Assembly: GCF_019048065.1 (NCBI RefSeq)
Contig: NZ_CP077291.1
Coordinates: 2,356,001-2,420,000, forward strand
Source: Citrobacter farmeri
GTDB taxonomy: Bacteria; Pseudomonadota; Gammaproteobacteria; Enterobacterales; Enterobacteriaceae
DNA length: 64,000 bases
Reading direction: 5' to 3'
Positions 37,582 through 46,009 of this stretch are shown one piece after another (position 1 is the stretch's first letter; every line of letters begins with the position of its first letter). A model generated the notes under the pieces. The model had not been told where the DNA came from, ran no database searches, and saw only the letters and a list, made by a program, of their open reading frames with translations. Made by a program: the position numbers and the translations under genes.

Positions 37582-38289
37582 TCAGATAGCCACTAATCCA
37601 CGTACCCCTTCTGACGCCATATTTTCCCCCCGCCCGCGTTGAATAATGCTGCCGCGCGACATGAGCAGATAGTTGTCCGCCAGTTCTGCCGCAAAGTCAT
37701 AAAACTGCTCTACCAGCAGAATCGCCATGTCGCCGCGACGAGCGAGTTGGCCAATCACTTGACCTATCTCTTTGATAACAGACGGCTGAATACCCTCCGT
37801 CGGCTCATCGAGGATCAATAACTGCGGACGACTCGCCAGCGCACGACCAATCGCCAGTTGCTGCTGCTGACCGCCAGAAAGATCGCCGCCGCGCCGCTGT
37901 TTCATCTCTTTCAGGACCGGGAAAAGCGTGTAGATCTCTTCCGGTACGGTTTTGGCTTCGCGAGAAGAAAAGCGCGACAGCCCCAGCAGCAGGTTCTCTT
38001 CCACCGTCATTCGCGGGAAGATTTCGCGTCCCTGTGGTACATAGGCAATGCCCGCCTGTACCCGCTGATGCGGCTTGCGATGGGTGATATTTTTCTCCTG
38101 CCAGTTCACCGTTCCGCTACGTACGGGAATAAGTCCCATCAGACACTTCAGCAAAGTGGTTTTCCCCACGCCGTTGCGCCCCAACAGACAGGTCACTTCA
38201 CCTGGACTGGCGTCAAAGGTGACGCCGCGCAGAATATGGCTGCCGCCGTAGTATTGATTCAGTTCATTCACCTGCAACATCTTCTGCAC
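37582..38289 (-). CDS. urtE: urea ABC transporter ATP-binding protein UrtE
   Basis: The 235-residue ABC ATPase of the branched-chain amide type has Walker A GRNGVGKTT (about 37-45), signature LSGGQQQQLAIGRAL (about 140) and Walker B LLILDEPTEGIQPS. It is the last gene of urtABCDE, three bases after urtD. With UrtD it powers high-affinity urea uptake. Confidence 0.93.
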   Translation of the reverse strand: MQKMLQVNELNQYYGGSHILRGVTFDASPGEVTCLLGRNGVGKTTLLKCLMGLIPVRSGTVNWQEKNITHRKPHQRVQAGIAYVPQGREIFPRMTVEENLLLGLSRFSSREAKTVPEEIYTLFPVLKEMKQRRGGDLSGGQQQQLAIGRALASRPQLLILDEPTEGIQPSVIKEIGQVIGQLARRGDMAILLVEQFYDFAAELADNYLLMSRGSIIQRGRGENMASEGVRGLVAI

Positions 38290-38292
38290 TCC

Positions 38293-39090
38293 TTAGCGCC
38301 CAAGATAGACATCAATCACCTGCTCGTTGGCCTGAACCTCTCGCAGGCTGCCCTCCGCCAGCACTCGCCCCTGATGGAGTACGGTGACGTGATCGGCAAT
38401 GGTTTCCACAAACCCCATATCGTGTTCCACCACCATCAGCGAATGCTTACCCGCCAACGTGCGGAACAACTCTGCGGTATATTCCGTTTCCGCATCCGTC
38501 ATCCCGGCGGCAGGTTCGTCCAGCAGCAGCAGATGCGGCTCCTGCACCAGCAGCATGCCGATCTCGAGAAACTGCTTCTGCCCATGCGACAACATCCCGG
38601 CACCGCGCCCTCTTTCTGCTCGCAGGCGCAACAGGCCCAGCATTTCATCGATGCGGTCGCGCTGCTCGCTGTTTAGCCTTGCGCGCAGTGAGGCCCACAC
38701 CGATTTGTTGTTTTTCATCGCCAGTTCGAGGTTTTCTTCCACCGTCAGCGCTTCGAACACCGTCGGTTTTTGAAACTTGCGGCCAATTCCCTGACGGGCA
38801 ATGGCAATCGGATCCAGCGTGGTCAGATCGGTTGACTGGTCATACAGCGCCTTGCCGCTTTGCGGACGCGTTTTCCCGGTGATCACATCCATCAGTGTGG
38901 TTTTCCCCGCGCCGTTCGGGCCAATGACGCAGCGCAATTCGCCAACGCCAATATTCAAGGTGAGATCGGTTAACGCCTTAAAACCGTCGAAGCTCACGTT
39001 GATGTTTTCCAGTTGCAGCACCGGGTCCGTCTGTTGACGGTAGCGATCGCCGGGAACCTGGCGGGTAAAAAGTCCTTCATCGGGCTGCAT
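38293..39090 (-). CDS. urtD: urea ABC transporter ATP-binding protein UrtD
   Basis: The 265-residue ABC ATPase has Walker A GPNGAGKTT, an LSHGQKQFLEIGMLL signature (the urea/amide branched-chain form), and Walker B LLLLDEPAAGMTDAET. The Asp-rich N-terminal stretch before LENINVSFDGFKAL is typical of UrtD. Its ATG shares one base with the urtC stop (TAATG). Confidence 0.93.
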   Translation of the reverse strand: MQPDEGLFTRQVPGDRYRQQTDPVLQLENINVSFDGFKALTDLTLNIGVGELRCVIGPNGAGKTTLMDVITGKTRPQSGKALYDQSTDLTTLDPIAIARQGIGRKFQKPTVFEALTVEENLELAMKNNKSVWASLRARLNSEQRDRIDEMLGLLRLRAERGRGAGMLSHGQKQFLEIGMLLVQEPHLLLLDEPAAGMTDAETEYTAELFRTLAGKHSLMVVEHDMGFVETIADHVTVLHQGRVLAEGSLREVQANEQVIDVYLGR

Positions 39091-40163
39091 TATTTTTCTC
39101 CTTTGCGGAATAAACCGATAACACCACGCGGTAAAAACAGCGTAACGCCAATGAAGATCAGCCCCAGAAACAACTGCCAGTATTCCGGCATGATGACGGT
39201 GAAGAGGCTTTTAGTACCGTTCACCACCACCGCACCAATGACCGGGCCTATCAGCGATCCTCGCCCACCAAGCGCCACCCAGATGGCGGCTTCGATAGAG
39301 TTAGTGGGCGACATTTCACTGGGGTTGATGATCCCAACCTGTGGCACGTACAGCGCCCCTGCCAGCCCACACAGCACGGCGGAGAGCGTCCAGACCAGCA
39401 GCTTGAAGCCTTTCGGGTCATAGCCACAAAACATGAGTCGGTTCTCCGCGTCGCGCACAGCGGTAAGGATCCGACCAAACTTACTGCGCGCCAGCGCAAA
39501 TCCCAGCCACAGCGCCAGAACCAACAGCAACAGCGTCGCCAGAAATAATCCAATGCGGGTGGTGGTCGCAGTAATAGGCATTCCGAGGAGAGTGGTAAAC
39601 CCGGTAAAGCCATTGTTGCCGCCAAAGCCCGTCTCATTTCGAAAGAACAGCAGCATGCAGGCGAAGGTTAACGCCTGAGTCATAATCGAAAAGTAGACGC
39701 CTTTAATCTTCGAGCGGAAGGCAAAATAACCAAAGAGGAGCGCCAGTCCCCCAGGAACCAGCACCACCAGCGCCATCGCCCATGCAAAATGCTGCGTCCC
39801 CCACCAGAACCACGGCAATTCACTCCAGGAGAGAAAAGACATGAACGCCGGCAGCCCGTCGCCGGAGGCCTGGCGCATCAGATACATCCCCATCGCATAG
39901 CCGCCAAGAGCAAAGAAAAGGCCGTGTCCCAGCGACAGCATCCCGGCATAGCCCCAGACGAGATCCAGCGCCACGGCCACCACCGCATAGCAGAGGATTT
40001 TCCCAATCAGCTGAAGCGTCCACACGGAAATGGCCAGCGGATGATCGGCAGGTAGCAGGGCGAGAAATGGCAGGATCGTCAGTGCCAGCAGGATAATTGC
40101 CCCCAGCGCCCGACTGACGCGAGGCGCTTTACGCGCCAGTGTTAAGGTCATTGGCATCGTCAT
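39090..40163 (-). CDS. urtC: urea ABC transporter permease UrtC
   Basis: The 357-residue LivM-type permease has about ten hydrophobic segments and the motif DLVWGYAGMLSLGHGLFFALGGYAMGMYLM. The C-terminal LFLPRGVIGLFRKGEK is typical of UrtC. It overlaps urtB by four bases (ATGA) and urtD by one, so the membrane and ATPase parts are tightly coupled. Confidence 0.93.
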   Translation of the reverse strand: MTMPMTLTLARKAPRVSRALGAIILLALTILPFLALLPADHPLAISVWTLQLIGKILCYAVVAVALDLVWGYAGMLSLGHGLFFALGGYAMGMYLMRQASGDGLPAFMSFLSWSELPWFWWGTQHFAWAMALVVLVPGGLALLFGYFAFRSKIKGVYFSIMTQALTFACMLLFFRNETGFGGNNGFTGFTTLLGMPITATTTRIGLFLATLLLLVLALWLGFALARSKFGRILTAVRDAENRLMFCGYDPKGFKLLVWTLSAVLCGLAGALYVPQVGIINPSEMSPTNSIEAAIWVALGGRGSLIGPVIGAVVVNGTKSLFTVIMPEYWQLFLGLIFIGVTLFLPRGVIGLFRKGEK

Positions 40164-41737
40164 GACTCGGTAACCCTCCCTTTCAGAGCAAACAGTCCCT
40201 GGGGTCTTTTCTGGATAAACAGAATGATCAACACCAGAATGACGATCTTCCCGAGTACCGCGCCCATCTGCGGCTCAAGGATTTTGTTGAACACGCCCAG
40301 ACCAAACGCCGCCGCCACGCTGCCGGCAAGTTGACCGACGCCGCCCAGTACCACCACCAGGAAGGAGTCGATAATGTAGCCCTGGCCCAGTTCCGGGCCG
40401 ACGTTACCCAATTGCGACAAGGCGACGCCACCGAGTCCGGCAATCCCCGATCCCAGGCCGAAAGCCAACATATCCACGCGTCCGGTCGGAACGCCACAGC
40501 AGGCCGCCATGCTCCGGTTCTGGGTCACGGCGCGTACCCGCATGCCCAGCCGCGTTTTGTTCAGCAGCAGCCAGGTAAAGAACAGCACCAGTAGCGCGAA
40601 ACCCAGCACCACAATGCGGTTCCACGGTAATACCAGACTGGCGTAGACCTGTACGCCACCGGAAAGCCACGCCGGATTCGCCACCTCCAGGTTTTGCGCT
40701 CCAAAGGTCATTCGCACAAGCTGGATCAACATCAGGCTTATCCCCCACGTCGCCAGCAGAGTTTCCAGCGGCCGTCCGTAGAGATGGCGGATCACCCCGC
40801 GTTCCAGAATCATCCCCGCGCCAGCGGTGAACAGAAAGGCGACCGGCAAAGCAACCAGTGGATAAAAGGCCAGCCATTGCGGCATAAACTGCGCCATCGC
40901 CTGTTGCACCATCCACGTACAGTACGCTCCGAGCATCAGCATTTCGCCGTGCGCCATGTTGATCACCCCCAGCAGACCATAGGTGATCGCCAGTCCCAGC
41001 GCCGCCAGCAGCAGCACCGATCCCAACGACAGTCCCATGAACGCCTGCCCGAGCAGATCGCCGATCGCCATTCGCTGTTGAATGCGTGCCAGGCTATCAC
41101 TGGCCGCCGCACGCACGCTGGCATCCGGCTCATGCGCCTTATCGGTAAAAGGTTGCAGGCGTGTCTGCATTTCCGGATCGCTGGATTCGCCCAGCAGCGC
41201 GATCGCCTCCCGGCGAATCTCAGCGGATGGGCTGGTCAGTTGCAGAGTAGCCAGCACGCGGGTCAGACGGGTTTTCACTTCCGCATCCGTTTCCTGCGCC
41301 AGGCGCTGTTGGATAACAGGCAGCATGGCCGGCTGTGCGTCGCGTTCAAGCGTACGGGTTGCCGTCAATCTTGTCGTGACACTGTCACTAATAAGTTGAT
41401 GTGTCGCCAGCGCGCCAGCGACAAGAATGCGCAGCCGGTTGGTTAAGCGCAGCGGTTTTAACGCCCCCGCTGGACGGCTGGCACTCCCCAGAGCGATAAC
41501 CTTCGCTCCCTCGTGGGTGAAAGCCTGTTTAGTGCTGTCGGTTTGCACGGCTTCCCGGCTCAGTGCCGTCAACAGCGGCAGCCGCTGTGTTTCCGGTGCC
41601 GCCGCCCATTGTTCGAGCAGTTGCGCCTGCCCGCTACGACTGGCGGCGACAAATGCGTCGGCATCGCTGGCCTGAGCGAAGCCAGACAGAAGCCCGAACG
41701 CCAGCAACAAACCGCGAATAAAGCCCATGGCTTTCAT
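40160..41737 (-). CDS. urtB: urea ABC transporter permease UrtB with N-terminal extension
   Basis: The protein is 525 residues from ATG 41737, preceded by GGGAG at 41746-41750 (minus strand). Residues 1-20 form a signal-like segment. Residues about 25-230 are a helical repeat-like region (TRLTRVLATLQLTSPSAEIRREAIALLGES), the periplasmic extension usual for UrtB. Residues about 240-525 are a LivH-type permease with GLLGVINMAHGEMLMLGAYCTW. It is separated from urtA by about 175 bases holding REP-like elements. Confidence 0.93.
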   Translation of the reverse strand: MKAMGFIRGLLLAFGLLSGFAQASDADAFVAASRSGQAQLLEQWAAAPETQRLPLLTALSREAVQTDSTKQAFTHEGAKVIALGSASRPAGALKPLRLTNRLRILVAGALATHQLISDSVTTRLTATRTLERDAQPAMLPVIQQRLAQETDAEVKTRLTRVLATLQLTSPSAEIRREAIALLGESSDPEMQTRLQPFTDKAHEPDASVRAAASDSLARIQQRMAIGDLLGQAFMGLSLGSVLLLAALGLAITYGLLGVINMAHGEMLMLGAYCTWMVQQAMAQFMPQWLAFYPLVALPVAFLFTAGAGMILERGVIRHLYGRPLETLLATWGISLMLIQLVRMTFGAQNLEVANPAWLSGGVQVYASLVLPWNRIVVLGFALLVLFFTWLLLNKTRLGMRVRAVTQNRSMAACCGVPTGRVDMLAFGLGSGIAGLGGVALSQLGNVGPELGQGYIIDSFLVVVLGGVGQLAGSVAAAFGLGVFNKILEPQMGAVLGKIVILVLIILFIQKRPQGLFALKGRVTES

Positions 41738-41804
41738 GTCGTGATCTCCCGAAGTCACCCTCCGCTGGAGGGATAAAAACGTTGACAAACCTTGCGACGC
41801 TTTC

Positions 41805-41886
41805 GCCGGATGACGGCTACGCCTTATCCGGCCTGCATCTGCTTACCCCTGCTCTGTCCAGGCCCGATAAGCTTGCGCCATCGGGC
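41805..41886. repeat. pair of REP-like elements between urtA and urtB
   Basis: A unit at 41805-41834 (GCCGGATGACGG, CTACGCC, TTATCCGGC) matches the enterobacterial REP/BIME consensus. A second, inverted unit lies at 41861-41886 (GGCCCGATAAG, CTTGCGCC, ATCGGGC). Such elements stabilise upstream mRNA, so they may keep the abundant binding protein transcript longer-lived than the permease part. Confidence 0.8.
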
Positions 41887-41912
41887 AGTACGCAGAGCAG
41901 GAGGGCTTAACG

Positions 41913-43184
41913 TCAGTTGCTGGCTGTTTTCACCGGCTGGTCTGATTTCTTATCGTTACCGGCAATGAACGGGCTCCACGGTTGGGCTCGAACCGGCTCT
42001 TCGGTCTGCCATACAACGTTGAATTGACCATTGCCTTCGATCTCACCAATCATCACCGGTTTATGCAGATGATGGTTGGTGGCATCCATCGTCAGGGTGA
42101 AGCCCGACGGGGCCTTAAAGGACTGTCCGGCCATCGCCGCACGGACTTTATCCATGTCCGTCGTCCCGGCTTTTTCGACGGCCTGCGCCCACATGTGCAG
42201 GCCAACGTACGTTGCTTCCATCGGATCGTTAGTCACAACGGTGTCAGCATTTGGCAGCGTATGGGCTTTGGCGTATGCACGATAATCGGCGACAAATTTC
42301 TGGTTAGTCGCGTTATCAACCGATTCGAAGTAGTTCCAGGCCGCGAGGTTACCCACCAGCGGTTTGGTATCAATCCCACGCAGTTCTTCTTCGCCAACGG
42401 AAAAAGCGACCACCGGAACGTCGGTGGCTTTCAGCCCCTGGTTTGCCAACTCTTTATAAAACGGGACGTTGGAATCGCCGTTGATCGTCGACACCACGGC
42501 CGTTTTACCCCCGGCGGAGAACTTTTTGATATTGGCGACAATCGTCTGGTAATCACTGTGACCAAACGGGGTGTAAACTTCTTCAATATCTTTATCGGCA
42601 ATCCCTTTTGAATGCAGGAACGCACGCAGGATTTTGTTGGTCGTACGCGGATAAACGTAATCGGTGCCCAACAGGAAGAAGCGTTTGGCGCTCCCACCGT
42701 CCTCACTCAGCAGGTACTCAACCGCCGGGATCGCCTGCTGGTTGGGTGCCGCACCGGTGTAGAAGACGTTCGGCGACATCTCTTCCCCTTCGTACTGAAC
42801 GGGGTAGAACAGCAGGCCGTTCAGCTCTTCAAAAACCGGCAACACCGACTTACGCGACACGGAGGTCCAGCAGCCAAACACCACCGCCACCTTATCCTGG
42901 CTCAGCAGTTGTCGTGCTTTCTCGGCAAACAGCGGCCAGTTTGAGGCCGGATCAACCACCACCGGTTCCAGTTTCTTGCCTAATACGCCCCCTTTGGCGT
43001 TGATCTCATCAATCGTCATCAGGGCCACATCTTTCAGTGGCGTTTCGGAGATCGCCATCGTGCCGGAAAGTGAGTGCATAATGCCCACTTTAATGGTGTC
43101 GGCGGCCTGAACGCTAAAACTGAGTCCCATCGCGGCAACCGAGGCCGAGAGTGCAAACGCTTTGAGTAAGGTACGACGCTGCAT
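41913..43184 (-). CDS. urtA: urea-binding periplasmic protein UrtA
   Basis: The protein is 423 residues from ATG 43184 (MQRRTLLKAFALSA), preceded by CAGGAGTG. The N-terminus has a twin-arginine-like motif QRRTLLK and cleaves after about AQA, so export may use the Tat route. The body is a type 1 solute-binding domain of the urea/short-chain amide group (DTIKVGIMHSLSGTMAISETPLKDV). It is the first gene of urtABCDE and has a sigma-54-type promoter upstream. Confidence 0.94.
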   Translation of the reverse strand: MQRRTLLKAFALSASVAAMGLSFSVQAADTIKVGIMHSLSGTMAISETPLKDVALMTIDEINAKGGVLGKKLEPVVVDPASNWPLFAEKARQLLSQDKVAVVFGCWTSVSRKSVLPVFEELNGLLFYPVQYEGEEMSPNVFYTGAAPNQQAIPAVEYLLSEDGGSAKRFFLLGTDYVYPRTTNKILRAFLHSKGIADKDIEEVYTPFGHSDYQTIVANIKKFSAGGKTAVVSTINGDSNVPFYKELANQGLKATDVPVVAFSVGEEELRGIDTKPLVGNLAAWNYFESVDNATNQKFVADYRAYAKAHTLPNADTVVTNDPMEATYVGLHMWAQAVEKAGTTDMDKVRAAMAGQSFKAPSGFTLTMDATNHHLHKPVMIGEIEGNGQFNVVWQTEEPVRAQPWSPFIAGNDKKSDQPVKTASN

Positions 43185-43270
43185 AATTTCACTCCTGAAA
43201 ATAAAAATGCTGTGAGTTCTGGTGCGACCCGACAAACAACACGGCGCAAAAATGAGTTCAGGAGAAATAA

Positions 43271-43286
43271 AGCAAAAAAGATGCCA
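43271..43286 (-). promoter_or_regulatory. sigma-54 type promoter of urtABCDE
   Basis: Read on the minus strand, TGGCATCTTTTTTGCT fits the RpoN consensus TGGCACRNNNNTTGCW at all but two positions. It keeps the essential GG (-24) and GC (-12) at the right spacing. Transcription would start near 43260, about 75 bases before the ATG. An inverted repeat CTGTGT-N5-ACACAG at 43342-43358 lies upstream at about -90 and might be an activator site. Nitrogen control is therefore likely (inference). Confidence 0.7.
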
Positions 43287-43441
43287 GAACGATTTTTCAG
43301 GATCAAAACTGTTTTATCGAGCTATTTGTCCTTATTCAAGGCTGTGTGAAAGACACAGTTACATTTGCCTCAAACTTGCCTTATTGCCACTAAAAAATAG
43401 ACGTTTTAACTTGAGGTACCTATCTGAATGAGATTTAGGTT

Positions 43442-43894
43442 ATGGATACAACAGAGGAACTTGGTAGCACCTATTTTTATCAAGGCAATGCAAATGTAAC
43501 ACCGCAAGAACTGTTCTGGTTAATATTCGCCGAAGGCCTGGCAAATCACTTGGGGATATCCATAGAGACAGCGGCAACGATTTTAACCGGATTGCCCCTT
43601 ATACCTAAGCGTAAAGTCCTTGGAGCATCAGGCTCCCGAACCAGTTTAGCATCAAAACTCGCTCGTAAAATTTTCAAGGACGCCCGATTCCCGGATGGCA
43701 TTAGAGTTGAAACCACAATAGGTATGGGTAAGAGTCGGTTCACTAATAAAATAGGATCTGCAATAGGCAGAGCCGTTCCATATGTCGGCTATGCACAAGC
43801 AGCGCTAGTATTTAGCCTTGTTGCCAGAGAAACGAGATATAAATACAACTTGATAGTAAAACCCAAAGATCGTATTGCCTGGATATATTTCTGA
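43442..43894 (+). CDS. hypothetical protein, first gene of a DUF1493 pair
   Basis: I do not recognise a named family for this 150-residue protein. It has one modest hydrophobic stretch in its C-terminal half (VPYVGYAQAALVFSLVA, about residues 114-130), a basic middle part (SKLARKIFKDARFP) and an AT-richer composition than its neighbours. It is directly followed by a DUF1493 gene with a TGATG stop/start overlap, so the two are coupled. Similar small pairs occur in enterobacterial accessory regions. The start ATG 43442 has only a weak upstream AGGTT. Confidence 0.75.
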   Translation: MDTTEELGSTYFYQGNANVTPQELFWLIFAEGLANHLGISIETAATILTGLPLIPKRKVLGASGSRTSLASKLARKIFKDARFPDGIRVETTIGMGKSRFTNKIGSAIGRAVPYVGYAQAALVFSLVARETRYKYNLIVKPKDRIAWIYF

Positions 43895-44211
43895 TGCTAT
43901 TACCCGATGAGCAAGAGTTCTTAAACTACGTCACCGATAACTATAGCGAGCACAAACGCCCTGTCAGCAAGGAATGGACGTTTCAGGAGTTTTTTAATCT
44001 CGTGCCTGAAGATCTGGAGGATATGCTCATTGACTTATTCACGAGATATGGCATTGAGCACACTAATTTTACACTCGATAACTACTTTGAGCCTGAACTG
44101 TTCTGGTGGCAATGGAAGCGCAAAAAAGAGTGGAAAGGTCGCCAACTGAAGCCGCTGACGCTCGAAATGATTATTGAATCAGCAAGGGCTGGATGCTGGC
44201 TGTATGACTAA
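43894..44211 (+). CDS. DUF1493 family protein
   Basis: The 105-residue acidic protein has the DUF1493 hallmarks: FNLVPEDLEDMLIDLFTRYGIEHTNF in the first half and KPLTLEMIIESARAGCWLYD at the C-terminus. Its function is unknown. It is translationally coupled to the upstream gene (TGATG). Both genes look transferred by composition and by their absence from the K-12 order I remember. Confidence 0.85.
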   Translation: MLLPDEQEFLNYVTDNYSEHKRPVSKEWTFQEFFNLVPEDLEDMLIDLFTRYGIEHTNFTLDNYFEPELFWWQWKRKKEWKGRQLKPLTLEMIIESARAGCWLYD

Positions 44212-44279
44212 GAAAATGAACCAAAATGGATCCGCGCTGCATTATTAGTGTGCAACGCGGTGTGCATTATTGAGGCAAC

Positions 44280-45383
44280 TTACCAGACCTGTTGGGCTAT
44301 TTCGGTGATAAGTTTGATTTTGTTCCACTGCTGGGCTTCCGTGAGGGTATTCCCCTCTTCCGTTGAAGCAAAACCGCACTGCGGGCTGAGGCAAATTTGC
44401 GCTTTATCAACATAATGTGCCGCTTCCTGCAGGCGCGCTTTCACGCCCTCCGGGTTTTCCAGTTCGCCATTTTTGGTGGTAACCAGTCCCAGTACCACCT
44501 GCTGGTGACCAGGGCGAATAAAACGCAGCGGCGCAAAGTCGCCGGAGCGATCGTTGTCATACTCCAGGAAGAAAGCATCGACGTTGACACTGCCGAACAG
44601 GATCTCCGCAACCGGTTCATAACCGCCTTCGGAGATCCAGGTTGAGCGGAAGTTACCGCGGCAGACGTGCAAACCCACCGTCAGGTCGGCCGGTTTATCC
44701 GCCAGCGCCCGGTTGATAACATCGGCATAAATCCGCGCCAGGGCGTCAGGGCAGTCCCCGCGCTCGCGAATTTGCTGGCGCTGGGCATCAGAGCAGAGAT
44801 ACGCCCATACGGTGTCATCCAGTTGCAGATAGCGACAGCCTGCGGCGTAGAAAGCGTGGATAGCATCGCGCCAGGTGGTCGCCAGATCGTCAAAATAGGC
44901 CTCAAGATCCGGATACACAGAGGCATCAATATCCTTACGCCCTCCGCGAAAATGCAGCACACTGGGGCTGGGAATAGTCATCTTAGGTTGCGCGTTACCG
45001 CTGATGCTCTTCAGATAGCGGAAATCTTCCAGCATCGGATGCTCGCCGAATGCCAGTTTGCCAGTAACCCGTACGCCGTGCGCTTTAGTCTGCACACCAT
45101 TAAACTGAATACCCTGCTGTGAGTCATAACGTTCAACCCCTTGCAGACCGTCGAAGAAATCAAAATGCCACCAGGCGCGACGAAACTCACCGTCGGTGAC
45201 GACGTGCAGGCCGCAGGCGCACTGCTGTTCGACCACCCGGCGAATCGCGTCGTCTTCGACCGCGCGTAACTGCGGTGCGGTTATCTCCCCGCGCGAGAAC
45301 TGCTGGCGGGCAACTTTGATATCGTCGGGACGTAAAAAACTGCCAACGACTTCTGCGCGAAATGGTGCCTGTTGTCTTTGCAT
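44280..45383 (-). CDS. MetE C-terminal-domain methyltransferase (YxjG/YxjH-like)
   Basis: The protein is 367 residues from ATG 45383, with GGAGATCAC upstream. It is a single-domain homologue of the catalytic half of cobalamin-independent methionine synthase, with RAEVVGSFLRP at the start. Zinc-ligand regions are LHVCRGN (His, Cys), EYDND (Glu) and SPQCGFAST (Cys). It lacks the N-terminal half of MetE, so it probably methylates homocysteine or a related thiol with a different donor. It stands alone between the DUF1493 pair and the rhodanese gene. Confidence 0.85.
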   Translation of the reverse strand: MQRQQAPFRAEVVGSFLRPDDIKVARQQFSRGEITAPQLRAVEDDAIRRVVEQQCACGLHVVTDGEFRRAWWHFDFFDGLQGVERYDSQQGIQFNGVQTKAHGVRVTGKLAFGEHPMLEDFRYLKSISGNAQPKMTIPSPSVLHFRGGRKDIDASVYPDLEAYFDDLATTWRDAIHAFYAAGCRYLQLDDTVWAYLCSDAQRQQIRERGDCPDALARIYADVINRALADKPADLTVGLHVCRGNFRSTWISEGGYEPVAEILFGSVNVDAFFLEYDNDRSGDFAPLRFIRPGHQQVVLGLVTTKNGELENPEGVKARLQEAAHYVDKAQICLSPQCGFASTEEGNTLTEAQQWNKIKLITEIAQQVW

Positions 45384-45534
45384 GTGATCTCCTTCGTCGT
45401 CAGGCAATGATTGCCTGACGTGATAGTTTCTTATTTAAACATTTAGACTTCTGGATGTCTATGCGTCCAAATTGACATGCAATAGTCGGGCAGGCAAACG
45501 AGATAAATTCATCGATGATGAGAAAAATTCATCT

Positions 45535-45936
45535 TCAGTCCGGGGAACCGGCAAACGCGTAGCCTTCATCTGCCCAGCCGGTGATGCCGCCAATCATGAC
45601 CTTCACGGGGATGCCCAACCTCGCAAGCTTCAGTGCCGCACGGTCGGCACCGTTACAGTGAGGCCCTGCGCAGTACACCACAAACAGGGTATCCGCAGGC
45701 CACTCTTTCATACGTTCGGCGTTCATCATGGCATGTGGCAGATGAATAGCCCCCGGTATATGCCGACGAGCAAACGTCTCTGGCTTTCCCACCACGTGGA
45801 GTAAGACGAAATCCGGCTCCCCGCGATGGATACTGTCATAAACATCGGCGCAATCTGTTTCCAGACTCAAACGCGACAGGAAATGGCTGACCGCAACGGC
45901 GGATGTCGCGGCTGGAAACTCAGTAACATGACTCAT
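45535..45936 (-). CDS. rhodanese-like protein
   Basis: The 133-residue single rhodanese domain has an active-site loop VVYCAGPHCNGADRAA (catalytic Cys about residue 86-91) and the closing IGGITGWADEGYAF. Rhodaneses move sulfane sulfur onto acceptors. The gene is divergent from ftrA with a 73-base gap, an arrangement that recurs with GlxA/FtrA-type regulators, so it is probably their target. Confidence 0.87.
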   Translation of the reverse strand: MSHVTEFPAATSAVAVSHFLSRLSLETDCADVYDSIHRGEPDFVLLHVVGKPETFARRHIPGAIHLPHAMMNAERMKEWPADTLFVVYCAGPHCNGADRAALKLARLGIPVKVMIGGITGWADEGYAFAGSPD

Positions 45937-46009
45937 TCTACTTTCTCCTCAGGGACGATTGTGTTTACAATAATTTAACCATTCCTGACCTCAGACACCG
46001 TCGTTGACC

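Noticed and set aside
37858..38676. Long open frame (272 codons) on the plus strand
   Set aside because: It runs antisense to urtE and urtD, whose Walker and signature motifs are intact. No own domain is visible.
40694..41446. Long open frame (250 codons) on the plus strand
   Set aside because: It is antisense to urtB, Arg/Gln/His-rich as expected of a GC-rich shadow, and has no ribosome site.
44667..45122. Open frame of 151 codons on the plus strand
   Set aside because: It is antisense to the MetE-like gene, which carries intact zinc-ligand motifs. No ribosome site or domain supports it.
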